Positions 11,211-21,508 of a stretch of 64,000 nucleotides of DNA are shown one piece after another. Below the pieces are notes generated by a model, which did not search any database, was not told the DNA's origin, and was given only the letters and a program-made list of their open reading frames with translations. The stretch is from assembly GCA_963691655.1 (NCBI GenBank), contig OY829329.1, positions 11,918,708-11,982,707 on the forward strand. Direction: 5' to 3'. Source of the DNA: Toxonevra muliebris. Lineage: Eukaryota > Arthropoda > Insecta > Diptera > Pallopteridae. Made by a program: the position numbers and the translations under genes. Numbering within the stretch: the first letter of the stretch is position 1; every line of letters starts with the position of its first letter.

Positions 11211-13140
11211 TTCCTATAATTTTTCAATTACTAAGTAAATTTCGCAAAAAGAAAGCCTGTCAAAAAAATTCACAAAGAATGAAATACAAAAGAAATAATA
11301 TCTTTAAAAAAAAGATTGCTAAATACTAAATACATATATGTATTATAAATAAAAAAAAAGTACTAAATACATATTAAAAACTTTGAGGAAAGTTTGTGAG
11401 TGTATCGAGAAGTAAAAACTACGTAATAGAAATAAAATTATACGAAAGCCTTTGATTTTCGCTTAAGCTTAAGCAAATAAAATGAAATTAAAATCTCGCA
11501 ACACTTTTTAATACATTCACCTTTATTTATCTACTACTATTGTTGCCTACTACCTTTTTAGTATATTTGTAATGCAACGGTAATTTTTTTCTATTCTGAG
11601 ATTTTTACGCCTGCAAGCTGAAAAAGTAAAATAAACATAGTTGAAATAAAACCAAAAGAAACCAAAAAAAAAAAGAAAAAAGAAAAAAGAAAAACTTAAG
11701 CTTACGTCGTGAAAACAAAAAGTATTATTTGAATGTGCCTTAGTCAGGAGCTTAAGTCATTTCGTCTCTACAAGTTGTACATGCTGTGTGCTAGCTGTAT
11801 CCTGTATCCTTTTTGCAGTTGCTGCTGTTTCCTTCCTCTATTTTTGTCGTTTGTCTTAGTGCTTTACTTTAATTTTATTTTTACTACTTTTTTTTTTTTT
11901 TACTTTTTACTTTTTATGATGCTTAGTTGTTACAGTCTTTTAGTATATACCTTTTCTTTTTGTTTACTTTTTTTATTCTTCTTATTTATTTTTGTTATTT
12001 GTGTGTGTGTGTGTGTGTTGATTGTTAGTTAGTTTGTGTGCTTTTATTTATTTACTACTTTTTTTTTTTTTTTTTGCAACTCAGCTATTTTCATCAGTAA
12101 TGGTGATATAGAGAAGAAATGAAAAGAAAAAAGTGTGATAATTGCTTGTTGACTTTATTTTCCGCACTACTGCTTCAATTGTTAGCATCGGTAATAAGTA
12201 GAAACAAATGAAATTATTGTTAAAATGTACTAAAAGCAATAATAGTAGTATTAGTAGTAAAGGTAGTAGTGGTAATATTACTAGAAGAAAGTATCTAGTG
12301 CACTATACTGATAGCAACCTCCTCCCCTACATCTTCCATCAACACTTCTCTTCATTGCTTTTCCATTCTATCTACGGCTTTTGCTTATTTAAACGACAAT
12401 GACATACACTGTGAATCAACAACATCTGCGTCAGTAAGCAGCAACAAGAAAAGGATTGCTTGAAATTGACAAGACAAGCAGCTGAATCCTTAAGAGAAAG
12501 AAAGAAGACACAATGACAAAACAACCACAACCAAGAATATAACTTCAACTATTACTGCAACTACAACTACAACTAAAAGCTACGACAACGATTTTTTTTT
12601 TTTAAAAGACCACACTTTCTTTGAAGCTATGAAAGCGTCGCCGCAGCAGCAGGAGCAGCAGCACATCTAGAATAAATGGTACTCATAGTTTTTTCACTAT
12701 TTCCCTTACCTTCCTCCCTGGCGCCCGCTACTATTTCTGCTAGTTTTGCTTTTATTCACTCTCGCATTTATTTTATAAAACGATATCGAATTGTTGGGAA
12801 TTATGGAGTGTTTTTGCAATGTCATTAGGAAGCTATTTCCTTTTTGTTGTTGTTTTTGTTTTTTTTTTTTTTTTTGTTCAAGATGAAATGTACGTAAGTA
12901 GAAGGGAATAAGTAAAGTTGAAGTAGTATTCGTAAACACGCACTTATTGTATGGATGATTTCTTTTAGCTTTGAAAGTTTTTGAAAGGAGCATAAAGTAA
13001 TTGTGAATTTAAAAACAAATTGCAGTAAAATTCTTAAATAAAACTAAACATTTACTTTCATATTTAGTTATTTTTCACCAAGTCACCCAGTTCTTTTTAG
13101 TGTATACTTTCAGTAATTATTAGAAATCCGAATTTATTGG
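11211..13140. other. No gene; T-rich and CA/GT-rich spacer
   Basis: Includes AAAGAAAAAAG tracts (11664-11695), long T runs (11889-11900, 12059-12075), GCAGCAGCAGGAGCAGC near 12640 and a T run near 12859. The longest open frames (11733-12032 on plus, 12706-12993 on minus) are F/L/C/S-rich translations of these tracts. Confidence 0.55.
11999..12018. repeat. (GT)n microsatellite
   Basis: About ten uninterrupted GT units. Confidence 0.95.
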
Positions 13141-13149
13141 TCAGGAGAG

Positions 13150-13850
13150 GGTTAATCATTCGAATCAAAAGGGTAAATATCCTATTGCGATTTTTAGCTT
13201 GAATTTCTGACTGCTATCGATAAATGATAACAAAGTTCCCATTTGATGTATTCGCAAAAATCCCACTCCATCAGTCCGGGTAATTTTAAGGCCCTCAGAG
13301 CATCATATAAATATTTTCCACCTAAAACTATCATTTGACACCTTCCAATGGGTCTAAGGTGTCAAAGTCCGCATCCGAGACATAACTAACGTTTCGTAGA
13401 CTAGTGTATTTCAGCTCGCCGGCCGAATTCTCTTAGGTAACTGGTGAGGTTGCCGCCTCGACAGCATGTGTCACCCTACTGTCCAACCCAAGTAGCCGGC
13501 CTAACTGGAACTATGGGTGCCTCAAAAAGAGAAACTTTCGGCGCCCTGATGGATGAGCCCCTAGGCTGCCAAGCACTCAACCAAGTAGTCCACCTGAGAT
13601 AGAGGACGCCATCGTTGTTTATTCAAGTTGAATTCCTCCACAGCCTGGTTCACGCGCTACCGTAAATAAGGGAAAAGCATTTGCCAGCACTGCAAACGGA
13701 TGTTGACAGTCTTTTGCCTGTGGCCACCATGGGGAGGTAAAGCAATCACTTGGTTGGGAAAGGAAAAGTTAAAACACTGGGTCAACGACCGGTCAGTATC
13801 TGCTCAATTCATATCAACCCAGACAATTTTCTGTTAAAGTTAAAGTCAAA
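13150..13850. other. GC-richer island, probable unclassified transposon relic
   Basis: The base composition changes sharply. From about 13360 to 13780 the sequence is near half G+C, with phrases such as GCTCGCCGGCCGAATTC, GTTGCCGCCTCGACAGC and GGCCACCATGGGGAGG, between neighbours that are about 70% A+T. Translation on the plus strand gives protein-like stretches broken by stops, for example around KRETFGALMDEPLGCQAL. I do not recognise a family. The compositional break and broken frames fit a decayed LINE 5' region, but that is inference. Confidence 0.45.
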
Positions 13851-14380
13851 CTAAAAGCTTATATATTAATTGGAACGCAAACCCGTGAAGAAAATCTATT
13901 TCTTTTTAATAAAAATATATCTTATTCAGGTCAGGCCCACCCGCAAGATTTCTCCATGTAGGAGAGGGAGAGGTTTTGAATAAAAAATAAATAGATGTGT
14001 ATATATATATAAAAACTTGAGAAATTTCAGTCCCAATGCTACTTACATTCCTTTTGAGTGGACTCCTGCTTTAAATCATCAGTTTGTTTTATATACTAAG
14101 TTCCTTAAGGTCTATTTAGGTTCAAATTAATTGGCATTATTGAAATAAGCCAGTACTGAGGTCTTCAGTAATAAAAGATAGCCTTATGCAGTATACCTTA
14201 ATAGCCCGATCAATAACGTGCTAACAATTCGATGCAATGGAGTCTCAAGGCGCTAATGTCCTAACCCTTCAAACCCAGGTTCGTCTTGATTTTCAAAAAT
14301 TTGTTGCCTCCTCTTTTCAATCCGTTGATTTGTCTCATGAAAGGAGATTTTGGGATAACGCTTTTTCCTCCTTTTTCTAA
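13851..14380. other. No gene seen
   Basis: Mixed-composition DNA with a short (AT)n patch near 13998. I found no repeat or coding structure. Confidence 0.4.
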
Positions 14381-15750
14381 TAGATATCTTAAATCACATC
14401 TAAACCTCCTCCAAAAGCATCTCCATTCTATTCTTTAGTACTTTATCTTATACCACATAGCGGTTACGGGCTCCTGCCTATGTGTTTTATGGCATTCCTT
14501 TTAAGCGTCCATGACGAACGAACGATCCGTCCTATATCACAGATGGATTATGAGCACCCACAGCTATGTATGTTTGCCCTATTTTTAATACGGACCATTT
14601 TTTATAATCCTCTTCGCTAGACCATATAATTTCGGCCCCATCTCGATGCCTACCCTATCTCTGGGTTAGTCCATTCCTTTTAGACCTCTTCCCTAGACTA
14701 CAGAATTATTATGGGGCCATGCGCCTATGTCTACCCTAACTCTGGTTCAGATCATATCTTTTAGAAGTCCGCCATATGCCTCAGACGGATTATGGACTCG
14801 TATAGGTAAATGTATGTTTGCCCAAATCGGACTGGCGATTTGCCATGTAGTCTAGAGTAATTTTAGATCGCTGAGCTCGAATCTGAACACCATTTTACTC
14901 TATAACGTCCGGGTTTCGAGATAACGGTACGTGAAAGCATGAAATTTGACTTTGTGAGGTTATTTTTCCAAGAATATAGGGATGGAGGATGTTTTGATGT
15001 TCTATGACCCACCTGTACTTTTTCCCAAACGTACTATAAAACTTTTATCATTCCTTTAGCCTGTAGGTAATATTGTTCCAAGCTTTACTTAAAAAAGTCA
15101 CCAAATTTGGGGTATGGAGCTTAGATGAAGTATTCTTGGGTTTACAAAAAATATGCTTTTTATTCTACTAAACAACTTTTCTGTGGACACCAAAAACGAT
15201 AAAACATAAATTAAGAATACCCTCAAAAACCTTGGCGTGATAGAGTAAAATGGTCTTCAGGTTCGAGCTCGGCTACCCCAAATTACTCTAGACTACATTA
15301 AATCGTCAGTTCGATGGAAAAAACTCAATTTTGTGGCAGAGTGCTATCGCCCCTTACCTATCTCTTACTCTTCCCTATCTCTTACTCCAATACCTATCAT
15401 ATCTCTAGTTTAGCCCAACTATTCTATACTATAAAGTGATTACGGGCCCATACCTAAGCCTGCTCTATCTCTGGGTTAGTCCATTTGTTTCGGTGGCTAT
15501 TTTATACCACAGAATGATTATGGTTTCATGTCTGTGTCGGTGCCTGTTTTATCTCTGGCTCAGACTTTTACTTTTAGACCTCTACCTTAAACCAGAGAAT
15601 AATTGAGGGTCCAAAGCGGTACCTGCCCTATTTCTAGCTAAATGTTTTTGTATAGGTGACTGCCTTACACCACAGAATGATTATGGGTTCTTGTCTGTGC
15701 TTGTTTTACCTCTGGCACAGTCTATTCCTTTTAGATCTCTACTCTAAACT
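14380..15750. repeat. Diverged tandem array D (CCACAGAATGATTATGGG phrase), interrupted
   Basis: A unit of about 80 bp contains CTATCTCTGGGTTAGTCCAT, TTTTAGACCTCTACC and ACCACAGAATGATTATGGGC. Copies lie near 14433, 14532, 14614, 14690 and 14770, then after a gap near 15423, 15509, 15590 and 15660. The gap is the inverted-repeat element at 14827-15314, which entered a pre-existing array. G+C is higher than in the surroundings. Confidence 0.85.
14827..15314. mobile_element. Non-autonomous element with ~80-bp terminal inverted repeats
   Basis: The first ~80 bp (TCGGACTGGCGATTTG, then ATGTAGTCTAGAGTAATTT, then GAGCTCGAATCTGAA, then CCATTTTACTCTATAACG) is matched with about 80% identity by the reverse complement of the last ~80 bp (15236-15314). 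The total length is 488 bp and the interior has no coding frame. Long TIRs without a gene fit a foldback- or MITE-like DNA transposon. I could not identify a clean target-site duplication, so the exact ends may be off by a few bases. It lies inside array D. Confidence 0.82.
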
Positions 15751-16340
15751 AGATTAGTAAGATTGAGGAAGTTTTTTCAAGACCAATTTTTTAGATAGAG
15801 TTGAGTAATTCACAAGGTGTCGTATCCTCTTATTTGTCATAAATTCTCTCATTTTTCATACAAAATTATACGACAATATATGACAACTTGTGAATCGACC
15901 TAGTATACTTTTCAGCGCAAGATACTCAGGAGCGCTTGGGGGTTCAAAGGACGGGGGGGGGGAGGAACGTTCGGGACTGAAACCCTCTATTCCCCTACAT
16001 TATAAATATGTACCTCAGCCATTATGACTGTATGGGATACAAGTTTTTTTTAAAGGACCGCGAATACTTAGAACACCTCTCCTGTCGGAACTACTGGATC
16101 GAGCAACCTTCATCCACCTACCACTATATCAGTTTACTACCGGAACAAATAAGGCAGGGCTTTGTCATAAATCACTATCGGGACTACGAATGATGCGGGA
16201 TTTGGGCATAAATCCCTTCCATCCCCGCCTTTCCTAGTAAAGAAAATCTAAATCTAATTTAAAATCTGAAATCTAAGTTTTTATAATCGAGTTTTTCTTA
16301 TTTAAAAAAGATTTGAAGGAACGAAAAGCCCAAATCCCTT
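15751..16340. other. Unclassified mixed-composition DNA
   Basis: Contains a G10 run (15953-15962). A 61-codon plus-strand frame at 16008-16193 has normal amino-acid variety but no motif I know, and it lacks any recognisable splice or expression context. It may be another decayed transposon piece. Confidence 0.35.
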
Positions 16341-18540
16341 TCCGAAACTTCTAGACCCGCTAGGGTGCACCAGGAATGCTTTTTTTAACTCATTGCATTA
16401 ATTTTCTTTGAGATACAAAGTTTTCTATAATATTATTCATATCTTCTAGGTCAGAATAAAATTTCTAAATAAAAAAAAAAACCCAAAACCAGAAGTTACC
16501 CCTGAGTATCAGTGTAAACTCTTTTGGTTTTTCATAGCTCCCCTTGGTTTTATTTTTTCATTGCTACTTATCCGATCTCTTTACTACTACGCAAACAAAG
16601 AAAATTCGAATACCGATCTCAGTTTTTAACTTAGGATGTGGTTTAAACTTAAAGCAATCAAATTTGAACTATTAGCTCACTTTCAAAATTTGATTCTTGC
16701 ATCTTAAATTTATTATAAGAAATAGCATAAATTCTGAAAAATTTTAAATAAATTCTTTAAATATTTCTTTAAATTATACATGAAATATGCATAAATTCCT
16801 CTTCAACATCTGCATCTTCATTGAACAACCCCTTAATGCCTGAGTCGCCATTATAACTAAAATGAATTCATTCAAAGTTTTAAATACGGCGAGAGCAACC
16901 TTCACATACCACCAAAAAAAAAAAAAACAACAACAAAAAAAAAATCAACAAAAAATGCAAATTTAATACGTTTAATCCTATTCTTATACATTTCACTACG
17001 CTTTCATTACATGAAATCTTCATTTAAGCTATTGGTGGCTGGCTGGCTGGTTGACTGACGCGACGCAAGCCCACACCCAACCCAAACTCAAAATAAACCA
17101 TCAGCGATGAACACACATTCAGACACACACACTCACATATATATAAAAAGCTATAGAAAAGTAGCAGGCTATACAGTCATGGCTCTACTAACAAAGTTTG
17201 TTTTGCTTAACTACTTTGTTGCATTATCTCGCGTGTGCGCTTGTTAACTTCAATCTTTAAACTCGTATTTCAGTTTTAACCAAAAAAAAAAAAAACTAAA
17301 ACAAAGAGACCCTTGCGCCTCTGTACAACAACGTACAAAAAAAAAAACAGCTTCTTCTTCCACATTAAGAGAGAGAGAGAGGAGAAATAGAGAAAGAAGG
17401 CTTAAACACTAGAAGCATTGGTAGAGCGGAAGTATAAGAGAAACGGGTTAACGTCAACTGAAAATCAATCAAGATTATGTACATTTTGACCATTTCCGTC
17501 TATGTTGCACCGCATCGCACCGCACCACACCGCACCGCATCGCATCGTACTGCAGTGAACCATGTTGAGCGACGTTGTCGGTCGAAATCGCGCAGCGCAG
17601 CATACCGAAAGTACAGAGAAATTTGCCTGCTTTTAAAACCACAAAAGCAGCAGAAAAACCAAAAGCAAAATTGTATGGTAGTTAGTAGTAGGTATTGTTT
17701 ATACTACACTTTTTTTTGGGGGATTTTTTTTGTTTTGTTTTTGTTTTTTGAGTGTTCAGTTTACAGTATGTATATGTAAGTACGAAAAGGCACACTTTGA
17801 GCCGGTTTTAATCTTTGTTGTTTCTGCTGCTTCGGTTACAATAACAACAAGGTTTGTTCGCCCGTTTATTGCACGAAAAATGTATCGCTAGTGGGTATTG
17901 TTGTTGTTGTTGCTGGTTTTTTGTTCTATTTTTTTGGTCATAGACATTGCAAAAACGATAGCAGCTGTTTTGTTCTAACAAACATTACTAAACTGAAAGA
18001 AAGAATGGCAAGAAGGCGGGGAGGCGGGGCGAAAGGCAACCAGTAATGTACACGGTTGAATACTACACATACATTTTAAAATTTGCCCCCCCAAAAAAAT
18101 TCTTCTCTTTGGGACTAATGACTATTTGTTTTGTAAAAATTTTAGAGATTTTAAGGTACTTTTTTTTAATTCTTTCTTTAAAGCTTAGATTAGGTTAAGT
18201 ATATACCTTATAGCTTAGTTTCCATTTCGGATTATGCTTAGTAAAAAGAAAAGCTTTTGTGCACAAATATAACTCCGAAAAGAAGAGAGGTTAAGATTGT
18301 ATGACTGAATAAAAGTAAGGAAGCCAAGATCTTCTTGATTTGAGAAGATTTGTTGTGATATAAAAAAGTCAGTATTACCTTCTTAACCTTGACAATACTA
18401 GTAGGCCATTTTAAAGTTTAGAGTTAAAGGTGGGCTGGACTAAACGAATGTACTCAGTCTCAAAGACCATTGTACTATACCTAAGATAGAGCCAGTAGAA
18501 GAAAGTAGAATGACAGGAAAAAATTGTGAGGGGGGGTATA
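16341..18540. other. No gene; simple repeats
   Basis: Holds an A-rich tract (16913-16950), a GA tract (17369-17400), the CACCG-type minisatellite at 17503-17545, and GTTGTTGTTG near 17900. No coding frame is supported. Confidence 0.55.
17503..17545. repeat. CACCG/CATCG short minisatellite
   Basis: Alternating CGCAC, CGCAT and CACCG pentamers are unusually GC-rich for this window. They produce a repetitive HRTAPHRT-type translation on the plus strand. Confidence 0.8.
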
Positions 18541-18589
18541 AGAAGAAGGAAAGGCTAAGGTCTCTCAACCCGGAACTTCTTTGTTTCAT

Positions 18590-19330
18590 TGCTGAACCTC
18601 AAAAGCTCAGGAAGAGGGAACGTATGGACATTATTCATATTCAAGACATCACTACCCAACAGCCTTAATCTGATTCTCTCGAACGCCGGACAGCTAAAAA
18701 GATATCGTCGTCCTCAAGACACGATTGGCAGGTTGGATCGGTGATGACGCTCATGTTAGTCATATTCTGCCCACTAGTGACGACACCCACTAGTAATCTC
18801 CTTTCTTCTTAGTTTCAGAAGAAATTCCGCTGATTTTCTATTAGGTTGTCTCACGAAGCAGTTTGTAGTTCTGCAGGAGTCAAGCTCAGACCATCTTTCT
18901 GTATGGATAGAACCCACGAAATCGTTGATCCAATGCATGACCACCCCAGAGCTAACGCCAAGAAAAGTTGCCGAACCCCATGGTGCATTTGCAGCTGGTT
19001 CATTCCCCGCAATACCACAGTGCCCTGGAACCCATATAAGTCATAACTTGTTATGTTTTTGCGACAGTAATTAGCTTTGCCTTACACTCGCTGACCAATT
19101 TTGAAGAGCTGACAGGGTTAGCAAGGGCCCTTCAGTGCAGCTTGGCTATCACTGCAGATCACTACGCACTTTCCTACTACTCTACTTCTACTCTCAATTA
19201 TCCAGCCCGCTACGGAAGACTGTCGCTATCTGTCCAGTTGAAAAATGAGTACTTGACCTCGTCGTCCAAGTACCAACCAGATCCAGTACCGTTTGAAGTT
19301 TTCGATTCGTCGGTAAAGAATACATACATG
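18590..19330 (-). pseudogene. Broken LINE RNase H domain and Cys-His tail
   Basis: Read on minus with shifts of frame, the order is FFTDESK (first catalytic Asp region, near 19315), a SDSQAALKALANP-like segment degraded to VIAKLH-RALANPVSSS, then VPGHCGIAGNE with the catalytic acidic residue. The Cys-His tail follows as CQSCLEDD and CPAFERIRLRLLGS. These match the RNase H that follows reverse transcriptase in I/LOA/R1-type LINEs. Several stops and at least two frameshifts are present. The gene is dead and lacks the reverse transcriptase part. Confidence 0.85.
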
Positions 19331-19335
19331 AGACC

Positions 19336-19348
19336 GAGGCCCCGGCAT
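19336..19348. repeat. 13-bp motif at the junction of two LINE pieces
   Basis: GAGGCCCCGGCAT occurs here and again at 19701-19713. In both places it encodes, on minus, the MPGP segment that precedes RNase H. Here it is the 5' limit of one relic; there it is the point where RNase H is missing from the other. Confidence 0.8.
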
Positions 19349-20330
19349 GGTTAGGTTAGGTTGGAGTGACAGCCTTCTACTTGAAAGCACACTTAAGCAC
19401 ATAATTAGGCTCATTGTGATACCACAGTGCGGCGCGACTCGCCCATTTACGGAGTGGAGAACCATGAGGATTCCATAATGAATCTGGCTATGTCCTTAAT
19501 ATTTATGGATGATAGCTCGGACAGACTAGTAAAGAAAGGTGAGCCCAGGAGTTTTAGTCTCCTCCTGGCCAGGGATGGGCATTCGCACATGAAATGGAGG
19601 ACTGTTTCTTCTTCTTCCTCAGAGCCGCAGCCCCGACAGAAGTCATTGAAAGGTAGTCCTAGTTTTGCAGCATGTCTCCCCATTATGCAGTGTCGTAATA
19701 GAGGCCCCGGCATACGACGTCTGGACTTAATCATTGATAACGTTCCGGGAACCTGACATCATATCTTCTTCCAAAGCGGATACAAAGCACATGATTGTCC
19801 ACGGGCATCAAGAGCAGTGGGCACTGTACTGACAACTATTGTGTGCCCTATATTTACCTCGGCATGCCAGACTCTATTTAACTGGAGTATGTAGGCCGCT
19901 CTCATCGCTTCTTTATGGGCTTGAAGATCCAGAGAAAGCAAGTCAAGTAATGCATTGAGGATATCACCTGATGTAGTACACATTGCACCACTGATACCTA
20001 GGCACACACTCCCCGTGAAGCCTGGTCAGTAAGGATACTGAGGACTTAACCAAAGCTCGTCTCCATTATACCACAGAGGCATACGTGGCAATGGGTCTCA
20101 CAAGACCAATATATAACCAGTGTACCACGGCTGAATTTAGACCCCAAGTCTTACTGAAAGCTCGCCTACACTACCAGAAAACCTTCAGTGTACGCGTGAC
20201 CTTCAGTTGGACGTGCGTCTTCCATAATAGTTTGCAAAAAGAAGATTTGAGTTCCAGAACCCTAAAAATGGAAAAAATGAAAGCCCAAAAGCTTCTTGAA
20301 GTCTTACTTTCACGAAAGTACCTAAGTTAG
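19349..20330 (-). mobile_element. LINE relic with (GGTTA)n tail and RNase H deleted
   Basis: On the minus strand this runs from the end of the reverse transcriptase domain through a C-terminal tail and a short 3' UTR to a tail that appears on plus as GGTTAGGTTAGGTT (19349-19362). The 5' limit is uncertain; homology-like sequence fades near 20245-20330. RNase H, expected between the thumb region and the Cys-His tail, is absent. Tails of GGTTA/TTAGG type followed by an AGTGGCTG-like 3' UTR are shared with the relic at 29728. Confidence 0.85.
19447..20245 (-). pseudogene. Broken LINE ORF2: RT thumb joined to Cys-His tail
   Basis: The minus-strand order is CRRAFSKTWGL (near 20190), WLYIGLVRPIATYASVV (20069-20120), WRRAL, then after a frameshift CLGISGAMCTTS (about 20000), LLSLDLQAHKEAMRAAYIL, MPGPLLRHCIMGRHAAKLG and CRGCGSEEEEETVLHFMCEC. 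These are the standard segments after the catalytic RT core and the C-terminal finger of RNase H-bearing LINEs. A TAA interrupts the conserved VVWW position (20066-20068), and at least two frameshifts are present. MPGP is followed at once by the finger region, so the RNase H domain has been cut out. Confidence 0.9.
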
Positions 20331-21040
20331 TTGGGATGCAAACAAGTATTGGTAACATTTTAGACTTTTTTAGGTATTCTTGTAAAGCGACTGTGTTGAA
20401 AAATTAGTTCCTCATAGTTTTTCCTGTCAAGTCTACCCACGGTGTTCCCTACTAGTAGGATACAGAGATTGTGGTAAAAGGAAGGTAGGGGATAGAGACG
20501 GGGTTCAACTCAAAGAGTTCGTGCAACAAAAAAGAAAGCATCCTAAGTATGACAACTACTACAACTTGTCATGCATATTACGTGTGGATTCAAAAGTTAT
20601 AGACAGGGAAAGAGAGGGGCTGGAGGAGGGTCTGAAGTAAAGGTCCTATAGTATTTTAAAAAATTCTTTTAATTAAGGTCCCAAAATGATAATTATAAAG
20701 TTTTTCATTGCTTCCTTCCTGAAGTACAGTTTGTATTGGCAAATCTTGTCTCACGGTTCACGTCTGAGAATGTATTCTAGTGGTCGTTTCAGACTTCAGC
20801 GCAAAATTTTTCCACATCAACTTTGATTCGTGTACCTGCACGCCTCTGTTGAGTAAGAAGAACTGAGTGATCAAAATCAGATTTTACGAATACATTAAGC
20901 AAATCAATGAGCTCTACTGACGCCATAATTTCAGAATCATGCTAGGCAACTGGAAATCGAACCTACGACTGAGAGAAAGAGCACGAAAGAAAAGCAGCTA
21001 TTTTCTTGCTAATACAAGAATCAATTCTTATAGCTGAAGA
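20331..21040. other. No gene; one B-box-like site
   Basis: Mixed-composition DNA. The minus strand at 20953-20963 reads GGTTCGATTTC, a B-box-like sequence with a poor T-stem; no full tRNA fold was found. No further LINE motif is visible, although the lost 5' parts of the neighbouring LINEs might have been expected here. Confidence 0.4.
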
Positions 21041-21053
21041 AAGTACGCGGTTG

Positions 21054-21127
21054 AAAGTACGTGATCTAGTAGCAGTATGCTATAAACTTTCATCTCGGAA
21101 GTCCCGGATTTGATTTCAGGCAAGAGA
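21054..21127 (+). pseudogene. tRNA-Glu-like relic
   Basis: The segment aligns along most of its length with the eukaryotic tRNA-Glu(UUC) pattern. GATCTAG occupies the start of the D arm, an ACTTTCATCTCGGAAG segment the anticodon arm with CUUUCA-type loop context, and TCCCGGATTTGATTTCAGG the variable and T arm. The 5' and 3' acceptor strands do not pair and the T-stem has a mismatch, so it is not a functional tRNA. It is either a decayed tRNA gene or the head of a tRNA-derived SINE. Confidence 0.5.
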
Positions 21128-21241
21128 ATGGCCTTGTTTTTTGTATTCACGAGATTATCAAGCTATTCCCTGTATGTTAATTATCTTTGAAAATGAGAGA
21201 TCTATGTGAGGAAACTCAGGCCTATGGGACTTTAATCTGAT

Positions 21242-21508
21242 AACACGGCCACACAAAAAAAAATGTTTTTTTCGAATCCGTGGGCCAGACATTGTTTATT
21301 ATATGTTTTTGGGGTTTCTGAAACCGAATCCGAGGTCCGGAAAATCCAAGCACATTAGAGTTCTGACATAACCTCAAAAAACCTCTTAAAAAAAGGTTTT
21401 CTTTCAGATCTGGACCTCGGATTCGGATTCAGTGATCCCAAGAACATATAATAAACATGGTCTGGTTTCCAGACCCAAAAAAACATTTTTTTTTTGTGTG
21501 GCTATGTA
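21242..21508. mobile_element. Foldback element, ~100-bp arms
   Basis: The left arm (21242-21341) runs GCCACACAAAAAAAAATG, then GTTTATTATATGTTTTTGGG, then AAACCGAATCCGAGGTCCGG. The right arm (21409-21508) is its reverse complement with about 80-85% identity, leaving a loop of about 67 bp. The arms make up most of the 267 bp and there is no coding frame. This fits a foldback/MITE-type transposon; its transcript would fold into a long hairpin. I saw no certain target-site duplication. Confidence 0.85.

Larger units (their letters stand above)
18560..19348 (-). mobile_element. LINE fragment with RNase H, abutting a second LINE
   Basis: This minus-strand relic covers the RNase H domain and the C-terminal Cys-His tail of a non-LTR retrotransposon. 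Its 5' boundary falls exactly at the motif GAGGCCCCGGCAT (plus-strand 19336-19348), directly against the (GGTTA)n tail of the neighbouring LINE at 19349. The same 13 bp recur inside that neighbour at 19701-19713. No 3' tail could be identified at the low-coordinate end, so this end is also probably broken. Confidence 0.82.

Noticed and set aside
16008..16193. 61-codon plus frame in a GC-richer patch
   Set aside because: Normal amino-acid mix but no recognisable motif or supporting context; left as unclassified DNA.
18846..19756. Several plus-strand frames of 60-110 codons
   Set aside because: They are antisense shadows of the LINE RNase H and C-terminal coding relics on the minus strand.
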